64,000 bases of DNA. Origin: Erpetoichthys calabaricus (Eukaryota > Chordata > Cladistia > Polypteriformes > Polypteridae). Positions 34,248-48,062 of this stretch are shown one piece after another. Both the position numbers and the translations under genes were made by a program. Each line of letters begins with the position of its first letter. Within the stretch, counting starts at the first letter, position 1. Under the pieces are notes generated by a model. The model had not been told where the DNA came from, made no database searches, and saw only the letters and a program-made list of their open reading frames with translations. Location of the stretch: the NCBI RefSeq assembly GCF_900747795.2, contig NC_041404.2, forward strand, positions 85,102,018 through 85,166,017, read 5' to 3'.

Positions 34248-34269
34248 GATCACTTTACTGTATAAGAAC

Positions 34270-36202
34270 CTACAGATTCCTGTTCTTTTTAATGCAACTT
34301 GTATTTTTCATGGCTGTTCAGTTTCACGTTAGAAAGTCATTTATTTAACACTGAGTGCACTATGGGGGACCCTAGTGCCATTTATATCCAAAGACCTCCA
34401 ATGTAGTGTGTCCTGTCTGGTGTTCATCCTTACCCCGAGTACCTGCAAGATAACTCCAGGGGTCAGTTAACATGCTGCGAAACTTAAGGCAACTAATTAC
34501 AGTAGTTGAGTATACTATAACAGAGGGAAGGATAGATAGAAATATTTCAGTTTTTATTAAATGTCATATAAATTCCATAGCGCAATTTAATAGGGAGATA
34601 TAATGAGAACAATAAGGCAAAACTCTTAACATTTTAACATTTCCATTGGTTTGGGGGCAATTTTAGGTTTAAGGGTTTTAGAAGGAATGGAATGATGACC
34701 TGGATATCTTACATTTTTCTGAAATGGTAATAAAGTCTGTAAATAAAATGACCTTTTCTGCACAACAGAAAAAATAAACTTTATTAAATTGTTATTACTC
34801 CTTTGAAAGGATACCATATGTCTTGGCAATTAAACAAAATTATCACCAACTGTATACAGACTAACTGATTACTGAGTTTACATCCAGCCAGTAATACACA
34901 ATACAAAAAAGAAAATTCTGGAAAATGCACAGCTGTGCTATGGAAGTGTTCATTTATGTCAGAATTCCTTCAGTGTGGATGAGCCCTATGTTACCCACTG
35001 ATCTGAAGAGAAATAAATATGCACGAGAAGAAGAAAAAGTATTTTTTAAAGGATGGAGGAAAACATTTTAGAACTTGTTTGAACTGCCAATATTCACATA
35101 ATTTTTGTGGATTAAATGGGTATATATCATAACTGTAGTGTGCCTGCAACAGAATAACTTAAAGGATACTTGTCGACCAATGACAGCTAAGGTACAGAAC
35201 AATGAAAAGATAAGAAAAAAAAGACGGCAAGACAATCAATCATTCCCATCGGAGGATACTGCCTTGGTAAGGACACATTTTATAATGAACTTACATGAAT
35301 TAAAAGACTTGTTGGGGTTGAAATTTGAAAGGTGCTGCAGGAGAACAGACAAAAAAAAGCACACATACACACAAAGTATGAACATTTACAATTTGATTGT
35401 GTGCCAACTATAATTAATACAAAGGGGTTTTCAAGTGCAGTTTTATTTTCAATTGTCATTACAATGTAACTCAAATAGTAAAATGAATAAAGTTCTATAG
35501 GTTTTAAAATACCTAATTAAGGTATTAACCATTTATCTTCTGCTGTCATACCATCTCAAACAACCAAATTAATATAATTTCATAATAGAGCAATATCCTT
35601 AAATAATAAGATGGCTCATTCCAATCACTTGGGAAGAGACGTTTTTTTCCCCATTTGATTTCCCAGATTTACTGTTTTCTGAATACTGTGCCTCTCAAAA
35701 CAAAGTAACCATTATTGAAATTCATTGCACATGTCAGAGAGAAACCATTCTCAAGTTTAAACTGTGTCAGTATAGGCTGAAGGAGGGAAAAACAAACAAA
35801 ACAAAAATCAAAAGACTTGGTTTCAACTCTAGTTCACATGGCAAATGTATTAATAAAAGAAGCAGCAAAGAAGGCTGATTCTGTGGCCAGAGGTAATTTT
35901 TATGGATAGCCCCCTCCCACCCCAAACAGAAATCAAGGTGCACTGATGAGGTTCAAAAAAGTCTCTGTGAACTGAAGATACAGTCTCTTGGTTGGTTTAA
36001 TCTCATTTATCTTTTTTTTTTTCTTGAAACAGTTTTAAAAGAAAACTTGCTGTTTACTTTTTATATACTCCACTGAGTATAAAAGGTTCATCTATTCAAA
36101 CAGAGCACAATACCGTCTTGAATGTTCTCAACCTCACTCAGAGAAAATGGGTTTTTTCTTTTATTATTCAATAGACTTGAAATTCTGTTTATTAAACAAA
36201 CC
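34270..36202. other. Convergent intergenic region and dedd 3' UTR
   Basis: Lies between the two gene tails. The dedd 3' UTR must start at 36202 going left. Minus-strand AATAAA signals (TTTATT on +) occur at 36160-36165, 35442-35447 and 34553-34558; which is used cannot be told. No other gene or transposon recognised. Confidence 0.5.
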
Positions 36203-36594
36203 TTATGCCAGGTCCTTAATTCCCGAACCACCAATGATTAAATTACGTAGCAACTTTCTTCGCCCTGCCTGATAATCTTCTTCATCAACATTTACTAGCA
36301 GTTTAATAGCTTCATGGCCCACAGCTTGTTTTAAAGAATCTGTTATGAAAACACCTTTAAGAGCTTCTAGCAATGAACCATTGATGTAATCCCTCCAAAA
36401 TGCATCTAAATAGGTCAACTCAGAAAATTTGATATCACAGATGATAGAGCCGAGGTCACGTGATTTCAAGATGGTGTTGGCTTGGTTAAATCTCTCAAAC
36501 TGTCTTTCCAAGGCCTCTTGCTTATTGGAAAACACATTTCCTTGCAGGGCTGACTCATGCTGGCAGTATTCAGCACGTACCCGCAAACGAATAT
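36203..36594 (-). CDS. dedd: dedd last coding exon
   Basis: Acceptor TTTCTCATTTCAG. Encodes 129 full codons from IRLRVRAEYCQHESALQGN to a TAA at 36203-36205. Nearly identical to human DEDD up to RRKLLRNL; then IIGGSGIKDLA replaces the human MLQALP, giving a slightly longer, different tail. Confidence 0.96.
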
Positions 36595-39500
36595 CTGAAA
36601 TGAGAAACAGTGAAAATTGTCAGATATGATCGTGAACAGCATCTGCTGTATAATATTATACACAACATATAAAGGGGATGAAATTGTAAAACATTCATCA
36701 GCGGTTCCCAAACGTTTTCTGTTCACGGCACACTTAATTTTTCACAGTGCCCCAAGTTAAACCATAGAATAGTTTACAGTTCTATAATACATACCTGACA
36801 GTTGCAGTGTGTAGCTGACTAGGATGACTGACCGTTTCAAATTAAATATTGATGTTTTTGTATGTTGTAATTTACTCAAACTAATTTATATTCTTTTTAA
36901 ACTTAATTGTTAAGAACCAGCAATAATCTTTTATTTGAAAAGATTCAAAAACAAATCACTAAAATCAGTTTATTAATGGGAATAATTAGTAAGACAGATG
37001 AGCCTGTTGTTCCTACATATCTTTTCAAATCTCGGAATCATACTGGAAACAGTCACCCTCATTTCCCGATCTATGTTGACTTTTGCACGATATTTTCTTT
37101 TTATTACAGCAACTGCCGAAAATCCAGCTTCACATAAATATGATGTCGCAAAAGAAATTAAGATTTGATGAGCTTTACTACTTAGCAGCAGATATTCAAA
37201 ATTCAGTAAGATCCATGCTGCCACATTTTACCTTGAGAATATTGTCACAAGACAGCTCAATAAGATTTTCTTCTTTTGCAGAAGTAAATTCAGATCCATA
37301 TGTATCTACAATTGTTGCCTGACATCTGGATGACTTCATTTGGGTCCGTTCTCAAAATGATACTGTTTGGTCTCCTCAGTGGCACATCTTTTATTACGAA
37401 TAAACTGATCACAGCACTGGAGAAACATTTAACTTAGAAAAAGTGTTGGAAATTGGTATTATTTCTATATATTTTAAATTTATTTTTGGATTTGTTACGA
37501 TTGAAAAAGACGTCCAATATTGGAATATTTCATAGCACCCCTGTAGGCCAGTATATAGGCGCACAGTTTGGGAACCACTGTTCTACATTACTTCATAAAC
37601 AGGAATTCATGTGCTGTATTTATTCCTGGGATTTCAAACCACAAACATACACAGTAGTTCAAAATGCCTGAAGAAATGGATCAAATACTAAATTTGCTAC
37701 TTCTTCTAATGACTAGCAATGTTGTTCTACCACCATCAAGACATTGCGGGCTACAGCACTTCCACTCGTATTTGAGTGGGAGATGCTGATGAGTACCAAA
37801 AGATTAATTAGGAATCCACTGACCAAACTACTATTTATTCACACACAGTACTGCTGGTACTGCAAAGAAAAAAGGCATTTAATGTAAAAAGTAAAACCAG
37901 AAAAGCAGCAAATGGTGCAGCAGGTAAAATGTGGTACGCATTTCTCAGTAATGATGCATTTATTTCCACCTTCTTGCAATAACCTCTAGATCAAGATTGA
38001 GATGGGTTGGTAGTGGGGCTTATTTCAACAGCTGTAGTGTACTCGGCACAAATAAAGTGAATACCACAACTAAGAGGAGGTGCAAATCTTTTCCAAAAAG
38101 TGGAGGTGGGAGAGGTAACGTATTGCTGTAGCAATGAACATGACTTCGAAAAGTTGTAAGGCATTTCCTGACTTATTTGCAAAAGAGTTAAATGCTTTTT
38201 GGGAAATCAAGACATACAATTTACAAAGGTTTCAAAGGTTCAAAATGTTTCATATATTATCAAAAGGCTGCACTTTCAGTTCTTGTTAAAGTGAGTCAAT
38301 TGTTTAATCTGTATGACTGCCCAGGAAAGCACATTGTATATATAAATATAAAAAAAAAATTTCTGGGACATTACTGTCTAAAATAAACAATGATTGTTAC
38401 ATGGTTTGATATTGCTTGTATAAGGTACAGTTTGCAGGTTTATGTTCTATATAAGACACTTCTCAAACTGCTCTAGTCTGATACTCAAGTTAGAATATTT
38501 TAATAAGCATATGGAAATAACTGCATTAAAACATGCTTCCTATAGCTAGAACCTCCTCATGGATTAAGTATTCCTGGCACTTCTTTAAAGTTCCACACTC
38601 TCCTTTTCTAAGTCACACCATCTGGTTGGAAGCATCCACCTGCTATTAAGAAGGATGGGTGGATCTATATACTGTCAGAGAACACCTTTTTTAATTGCAT
38701 TTTGCAACATTTTGGTATTGCCATTATAAAAAAATGAATTGGTTCTGAAATTTCTTAGATCAACAGTAAAGCATTAAAAACACAACATTATCAAAATGCC
38801 AGCTCTGTAATACAGAATCCCTGTACTTTTCTGATCCCTGAATTCTTTACCTTTACAGAAGAGAAGTGTTCATTCCAAAACAAAATTTGCTTCAAATGAT
38901 ATAGATACACAACAGTTTTTATATTTTAGGTATACAGTAATCCCTCGCTATATCGCGCTTCGCCTTTCGTGGCTTCACTCCATCGCGGATTTTATATGTA
39001 AGCATATTTAAATATGTATCGCGGATTTTTCGCTGCTTCGCGGGTTTCTGCGGACAATGGGTCTTTTAATTTCTGGTACATGCTTCCTCAGTTGGTTTGC
39101 CCAGTTGATTTCATACAAGGGACGCTATTGGCAGATGGCTGAGAAGCTACCCAGCTTACTTTTCTCTTTCTCTTCTCTAGTTTCTCTGATCCTGACTAGG
39201 GGGATTGAGCAGGGGGGCTGTTCGCACACCTAGACGATACGGGATACGGACACTCGTCTAAAAATGCTGAAAGATTATCTTCACGTTGCTATCTTTTGTG
39301 CAGCTGCATGTCAGCTCAAAGGGCACGTATTGATTTTTGCTTGAAAAACAAACTCTCTCTCTCTCTTTGTCTGCTCCTGACGGAGGGGGTGTGAGCTGCC
39401 GCCTTCAACAGCTTTGTGCCGCGGTGCTTCGCATACTTAAAAGGCAAACAGCCCTATTGATTTGTTTGCTTTTGTCTCTCTCTATCTCTGTGACATGATC

Positions 39501-42500
39501 TGCTCCTGACACGCACTCATTTGAAGAGGAAGATATGTTTGCATTCTTTTAATTGTGAGACAGAACTGTCATCTCTGTCTTGTCATGGAGCACAGTTTAA
39601 ACTTTTGAAAAAGAGACAAATGTTTGTTTGCAGTGTTTGAATAATGTTCCTGTCTCTCTACAACCTCCTGTGTTTCTGCGCAAATCTGTGACCCAAGCAT
39701 GACAATATAAAAATAACCATATAAACATATGGTTTCTACTTCGCGGATTTTCTTATTTCGCGGGTGGCTCTGGAACGCAACCCCCGCGATGGAGGAGGGA
39801 TTACTGTAATCCAAACTATGATATTAAATAAAGGCTACGATGTACATTAAACCCCTATTTATCCTCTTACTTAGCCCTGCTGTTTCAAAGCATCATTGTC
39901 CTTTTTAAAGAATTCTCTAACCACATACAGTAGAAAACAGTACTATATTTATACAGGATTGTGTTATGTAAATTTTATAGCAATGTGTTCCTAATAAAGA
40001 GGTACACCTTGCTAATACTGGACTGGGCCCCCTTTTGCCTTCAGAACTACAATAATTCTTTGTGGCATTGATTCAACAAAGCGCTGGAAACATTCCTCAG
40101 GGATTTTAACCCATACTGACACAACAGAATCATGTAGTTGCTGCAGATATCGGCTGTACATCCAGAACACAAAATCTCCCGTTCCACCATATCCCAAAGG
40201 TGCGTTACTGGATTGAGATCTGGGGACTGTGGAGGCCATTTCAATACACTGAACTCATTTTCATGCTCAAGAAACCAGTTGGAGATGATTTGAGCTTTAT
40301 GACATGGTGTGTTATCCTACTGGGAGTAGCCATAAGAAGATGGGTACACTATGGCCATAAAGCAATGGACATGGTAAGCAACAATACTCTGGTTGTACAG
40401 GATGACTCCTTCAATTAATTTTTCTCTGTTTATTACTCCATGTTCTTTAATGTAAAGGCTAATACTGCAATCATCTAGCCCAATCACAGCAAAAACAGAT
40501 ATGCGTTACCTTATGTAATACCTTGCATAAGAACACTGCAACTAAATTACTGTGACTGGCCAATTACTGTGACTGGCCAATTTACCAAGACTTTTGCAGC
40601 AAACATCATCCAATATAGGTCAGTGACCAATCGATCGGTTATATGCATGATTTTTTTTTTTTTTTCTTTAGAAGCCTCAACTTACAAATTACAAAAACTT
40701 TTTCAATAGATAACTGTACAGTGCTTCACTGTATGAAAGGATTTTGACCACTTACTAACGTTGTCTTTCGTTCAGCATTTTCGGTACTTCATTATACTGT
40801 ACAGAATCATATTTTTTTAGGGGGTATTTAAGTATATAAAAAATATTTTATATTTATATATTTTTTTTCCTTTTCAAAACCAGTTTAAAACATCCAGTAC
40901 TCTGTAAACTATTAGTTTCCCTTCTTTTCTAGCATTGTTTTCATCAAAATGAGGGAACAATTATGGGTCAAGGGCAGTGCTCAAAAGCATATATGGTAAC
41001 CGAGATGGCTATGGTTGTCTCATCTGTTTTACTACAATAAGGTTATCTATTTTTTTATTCTCTCTCAGCCTCATATTTTTATATTAGACCTGAAGCCCTT
41101 CCAAGTCTTATTAGTTACTAATTTTTGTATTATAAACATACATATTGGGGTACAGCTTAATTTCTTTACAAAAAATATAAAGGTTACCATATAGATGGAG
41201 CTCCATCCACAGCTTATATCAAACTTAAAAGATTTTTTTTATTCTAGAATTCTCTCTCAAAGAATGTACTTTTTCAAAAATACTTGATACACAGTGAAAT
41301 TAATAAAACTGGCACAATAATACAATAGCAAGTCCGTCTGTTTCGATTGCATTTCTTTGTGTATCATGCTGCCTTTGTTCAACAGACATTATATCCCTTA
41401 CATCTGTATTTCTTTGGTTTTTTTTTTTTTTTTACCTTTGTTCATTGAACATTCCTGTCCTCCACTGGACAACATTATGCCTGGACACAGACAGAGGACA
41501 TTTTGTTGTTTTATTTATAAATATTATATAGACAGAGGTGGACAGATAATATAAATATATATAAATTATATAAATATAATTTTTTTTTTTGCAACACTGA
41601 ATTTTAAAGACCATAAACATCAGCACCACATCATCTAATAAAAGGTATATATGTTACAAATTCCAACCGACAGGTTTTTTTTTTTTTGCTTGACCACAGG
41701 AAAATCACTACAATTAACCAAATACAAGTAACTACTTACCACAAGTTTGTTTTTCCTTGCTGTCAGATGTATTATGCGCTCTTTTTCTTTTCCGACTAGG
41801 TGCACTAGGAATCTGCTTCACCCTGCCTGAACAAACTTGGGGTCCCGTTGGAGAACAACATATCAGTGGCTGTGGACCTGACACAAAAATAGAAACACAC
41901 AAGGAAAGTATCACAATCTGGTCGCAGGCAGAGAATGAACTGAAATATACCTTCTTTTTAAAAGAGTTCAACAGCAGTAAGTCATACATATATTAAAATG
42001 TACTCCTGGTCTACTATAAAAAATAGGGTGATTACAGTTGATAACTTGCCTCACACATACACAATATAAAACAAATACAGTACATGAATGAAGTACAAAT
42101 AGCACATTGAAAAGTCCATCTAAAGGGGTATAGAATTTAATATAAAAACAATGTTTACCCTTTACAAAAAGAATTTATTTATTAAAGAAAAAAACAGTTC
42201 TCAATAACCTTTCATTTAGATTAAAACTTTTTGAAAAATGAACCTATTATTTAGCCATCTATGTCAACTTTAAGTAATTAGTATTTTCCAGAGATCATAG
42301 CACGAACTTTGTGACTTAAGAGGACCACAAAATAGCAATTCAGACACAAAAAGCACATATGGGGCACTGCGGCAAGCTATTACTAACTTTATCTCATAAG
42401 TACACATGTCCCAGCATAGCCAGTGAAAGAATTGTTTTCTCATGGCAAAAGAAACAAAAGAGAGGTTCTCATATGTACACTGACAAGGGACCAACCGATA

Positions 42501-42949
42501 ATATCAGGCACCAATATATAAGGGCTAAATTTGGTCTCTACATATGCATCACTTGAACCTCATTGATAGAATGATGGTGAACCTCTTTGAAGAAAAGCAT
42601 ACAGGCTATTTTTCTAGTATAAAAGTTCTCAGTTTGAAAAGCCCCCTTGACTGACATGCTCATTTTGTTACCATCATTGGGCACGTGCTTCAAAACTAAA
42701 CTTTACGTGCATTCACTGTCCCCACAACTGACAATAAGACTTTTTTTTACAGAGAATGCATAAAGTCATAGTTTATTTACTGTAACAATTTAAGTTCACA
42801 ATTTTTCTGTTAAGGTGCTGTGTTCTGTGTCTCCACAGCGCCTTCAAAACCTTTCAAAATGGCCACTGCACAGGTTCCTTCAAGCGTGCATAAGGTGTTC
42901 TCTCTGTAACAATGATTGCTGTTGTTTCAAAAGGTCATTTGTTTATCTC

Positions 42950-43020
<71 letters not shown>

Positions 43021-46000
43021 TGAAGTTTCGCTTTCAAATAGTTATGCGCTTGCCTCTGTATGCTGCAGCAAACGTTTGGTAGAGAACACATACACTATGA
43101 ACATTTACCCTATTCAAGTGCCTTTTTTCTTATCAAAGTGATATGCAGGTCATGATTTGGTTTAATTCTGAAATTCCCAGTTTGCCAGAATTCAAAACAG
43201 CAGTGATTTCGCTTTCTAAAGCCTATACAACTGCCTATAAGTTGTATTGATTGCACAATAAGACAATCTGTCAGTAAACACATTAACCTTTACTGTAAAC
43301 TGCAAACTTTGTTTTCAAACTCCTAGCTCTCTCTCAAACCAGGAAACTGAAATCCTTGGCTCTTTTCAAAAGATTCCTTACGTGTTACTCTGGAAGAAAT
43401 CAATCATTTTTATGCAAATAAACAGCTTTCTAAAGCCACCTAACTGGCTGTGAATGTATTTGAATTTATTTGCATTTCATTGTGTAGATCAAAGAAATCT
43501 TCACAAGTAACATCTTTACAAAGGAGTGATGTTTTACTCAGAGCTGTAATAAAATAATGTCTTATTATATAACTTTATAAAATAATGTTTTTTTCTTTGT
43601 TACATCCTTTGCGTATTATATGTTCCTCACAGGCACTGTATAAACTACAAGAAATGCTGTCCACTGAATCATGTGTCTCCCTGTATCGAATGGCATTTCG
43701 TCTCTTTTCAGTGAATTAAGTCATTTGGCTCAGCTCATGAGGAAAAGGAAGATCTGTTGGCTCACAAACAGATTTTTACTCAGGACAAGTACTGTTCATA
43801 AATTTCACTACAATTTTCCAATATTATGACGATATGTTAAAATGCATTCTTATGCTACATTTGCAACAGTCACTCATCTTGTTTTACTGTCTTAGCTTAT
43901 TTTCCTTCCTGCTGTGAGAAGGAAGTGTCAGTACCTTGACAAGTGGAAGATTTTAACTTTCCAGAAGACTATCAAGTCTACTAATCAGGTACTCTCTTTC
44001 AGAATTCATAATATGTGCAAATCAAACTAGTATCTGGTTAAGTCTGTGGCACAAGCACTCCTGGTTGTGTAACAGCAAAAATGTTCATTAAATACTATGA
44101 TTATATGAAGATACATGATGACAGATAGCTCTCATCTTATTTTGCTTATTGCATTTACATTCTCAGGATATGTATGTGTACATAGACTTATTTATTCATT
44201 GATCTGTTAAATTTCTTGCATCATATCATCAGGAGAGTGCTTAATCTGACAACTTTGTCAGTGAAGTTTATTGTTTATATTTAAATCAACATAGGCTATG
44301 TTAAATTGATTCTTATGAAGATAATCAGGAACTTGTGCTCACAGCATCTACAGTCTACACTTGGGGTGGGGGTGGGGGGGGAGAGACACGCATCAGACAT
44401 CTGTGCTTGGGTTCTTAACCCTTTATGTACTAAAGGGTTTTTGGCAATATTGCACCTAAATAACATACCCAAAACTAAACGGCTATTACTCCGCTTATGT
44501 ATTAAAGGAGCTGAAACACTTAATTTTTTAAAAGAAAGTATTTATATTATTAAAAACCCTTGCTTACACCAATATCAACAAACACAAAACAATTTGGAGC
44601 TTTAGGGATTTCTCAGAAAAACTAGATTCTACAGTACATAACCAAGACATTTTATGAAGCACAATCCTGGAATCAATCTCCTTTAGTGCCCCAATCTGTC
44701 AGCCATCATTGTAACAAGTTTAGATGTATTATCCCATAGCATTGCAAAGTTATACTGTCTGTCACAAGGTCCTCCCCTTTTTTGGAAAAGTCTCTTGCAC
44801 CTAAACAATCCATCAAAAAAGTATTGCAGATGTAGTGATACTTTATATTTATCAGAAAAAACAAATCGACAGACACACACACACACACACACTATATGTC
44901 ACTCTGGAACAAGTAAGCAATTTGTAACTAAATAAATAATTACTCATCTAAACCTTAATTTTCAAATTTATTTTTTGTGTCAGTCCAATTTAACACTAGG
45001 TCTTGGTAAAAATACAGATTTTCCGATTAATCATTTTTTTTTTCCCATCAAACAATTCACTATGGATTCTAAAAGTCTGAAGATCAAGCCTGTGCATCTC
45101 CATCCTGCTCAATGTACCTTGTGATAATAATTAGACAAAGACATCATAAAGATTTCGGGCAGCCACCCGTATATTGTTTTTCCAGCTGCAAAAGTTTAAT
45201 TTTAGTAGCGCAATGTGCATAGAACAGAGTCCAAAACAGAACTGCTTATCAGAGACAAAGATGGAGGCTTTAAAGGGCCCCAGCACCAGAAGTGACGTCA
45301 GCAAAGGGCCCCAGCACCGGAAGTGATGTCTTCTGATCTGCCGGAACCTTGCAGGATATTCCGGGAAAGGTCTGTAGGGAACTGAGAAAGACAGTCGGCA
45401 CACTCCGCTGCCCCCTGGTCGGATGTTTTACTACAATTACTCAGGCCCTTTAGCTGCCTCCTACTCGCATGTATGTGACAACCTGTTAAGGCTTTCTACA
45501 GAAAAGGCACTTTACTATCTCATTGGCACCTTCAACTGTTGCATTATGTGTGGACTCAGTACAAATTCAAACGGTACATCAGTAAAGAACAAATGGATAA
45601 AAGAAAAGCCATACATAAGCTGTGCAACTTATAAGTTAATTATTGTAGTAACACAAAAAATTTGACAAATCGTTTATCCTGATGTCACCCAGAAACAAAC
45701 TCATTCGACATCCAAACGAGCATATCCAAAACAATCTACACTGAACACAACTGATAGCTCCAAGCTTCCATTTAATTTGGCTAGTGCCCAAAAAGTAATC
45801 TATAGCAGTTTTTATCTGCAAAGATACAAAGCCCTGAAAAATTGTTGAAAAGGAGGGCTTTCAACAAATGATAGTTTTTTGAACTGTGGTATGCTATACC
45901 AAACAGAAGACAAATGAGTGAAGTTACTGTACCTAGAAATTATGAAGATCCTAACACTAGCAATGCATTGCCACGTCTCTCAGATCAGTGGAAAGAGTAG

Positions 46001-48022
46001 CTCTAACTTGTAAAAGATAAACATGCTGGGCAGCAGATTCCTTCAATCAGATGTCAGCACATGAAAAACAACTCGGCACCTGTGACAGATATGTTGCAGA
46101 CAAGTATGATGCATGCCAGTCACACAGGGAGCAACACACAGGGAGCAATGTCGCTCCTTGTATGCAGTGCTTCTGAGATGACTGGCTGTAGCTCCAAAAA
46201 CATTTCTAGCATTTCCAATGCACTTTTACCACATCACATTGTGTGGTGGCAAGTCCAACAGACATTGCTTCTCTTTAAGCACGTGGCTAGCTGAGCTGCT
46301 ACAGTGGAAAAAAAGTTTGCACTGCACCTCACCCAGCAAATGCAAGCGGGCAATTGCTGGAATTTCCAGAGCATCCTGCAATATCAAAGTGATTGCGTGT
46401 GCAAAACAGCTGATGTAAAGTAGCTCCAAAAGCTGTACCACACAGATCACATTAGCAGTGTTATTGATCATGATAGCCGGATCTTTTTCTTTTATGTTCC
46501 ATTCATCCAAATCCACTGTCAACAGGCATCAGCACTAGACCCTAATTTTAAAACGCTTTCTTTTATCAAAGGAGGAACTGTGAGGACACATTTTCAAGAT
46601 TTGCTAGCATGATTGCTACAAGTGAGCAAATGAAGATATGGTTAACGTGTAGAATTACAGAACAACACAAGTCGTCCTGCTGTATCTTTAATTTCGACTA
46701 ATTCAAGATTTTAAATGTCCAATAGGGGAATAAATTTGGCTAACAGTTTAGTTGAAGAGTCTACATGGAAATTCATAACACACAAATAGGTTATTTAAGA
46801 TGCAGTATTTGACTATTCTGTAATAATTTTATTCACAAGATGATATAAATGTTTTATAAAGTAGATGCCATTGCATTGTATTAAAACATGAAACCTCCCC
46901 CATAATGTATGGACTCTGATGTGGCAACACAAATCATAAATTATGGTGAATTTTGAATGATTACAGTGCTGTGAAAAAGTTTTTTTTATATATATATATA
47001 TTATATATAATATAGTTGAATAACCTCTTAAAAAGCCAGCACTTCAAATGTATCACTGCACGCTAATTCAGTCAAGATAAAAGTCACTATACATAGTGAA
47101 ACATTATATTATGTACACTAGATTGGGGATTTTGTGTTGCAATTCAGACATCTTCTCTTGCCTTCTGTTGCAATTGCCCCACAGAAGTTCAGCGTTTTCT
47201 TGTTAATTTTTCTTGTTGTTGCCTTTTTTCTTGCATTTCACATCTAGGATAAATTAAGTACTTTCCAACATTCTCATACCTGCTTCTTCCAGTGCTCAGT
47301 TATTGGGTGGGGACAATGCCTTTACTGGCAGCCCTAGGCACAGGGCAGGAAACAGATAGCCCTGTGCACAGAACTAGTCATAGACATATATGCCTAACTA
47401 GTGTTTCTCAGCCATTTTTGTGTCTCCAGGTTGCGAACAAAAGAGACCCCCACCCCCTCCACCAAATTGTTCAGAGCTGTGAGAAATTTTTAATTTTTTT
47501 TTTTAAACTTATTGAATTTATTTAAAGGATGTAACATTCCATACAATCAAGTTAAACTTAAAACTAAATTCAATTCAACCTCCACCCACGAGAAATAGAG
47601 CAAGGCCAACAATCAGAGAAAAATGTTTGAGAGTAGTACAGTTGAACCTCGGGTCACGAACGTCTCAGACCACATACAAATCGGGTTACGACCAAAAAGT
47701 TTGTCAAACTTTTGCATCTGTTCACGACCACACCCTCGGGTGACAAACAAGCCAGTTTCCCTTCCGGTTCGTACACGCCGATGATTTCCGCACATGTTCA
47801 GTCTCTCCCTGTACCTGTACAGTACATTATTCTCAGTCAGACGTGCATCGCGCAGAAGTACTTTACCTCAAAACTGTAATCTCCTCTCCACCCAGTTCCT
47901 CCTCACTTCCTTCATGCCAGAACTCGACTCATGCAAGGTTAGTTTTCTTAGTTGTTTATGGTTAGTTTTTGTATAAATTATGGATTTTTCAAATGTTCAT
48001 TTTTTTCCCTGTTCTTAAAACT

Positions 48023-48062
<40 letters not shown>

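Noticed and set aside
42815-43141. Frame through the TA repeat
   Set aside because: Repeat-coded YIYI stretch; flanks show no gene features.
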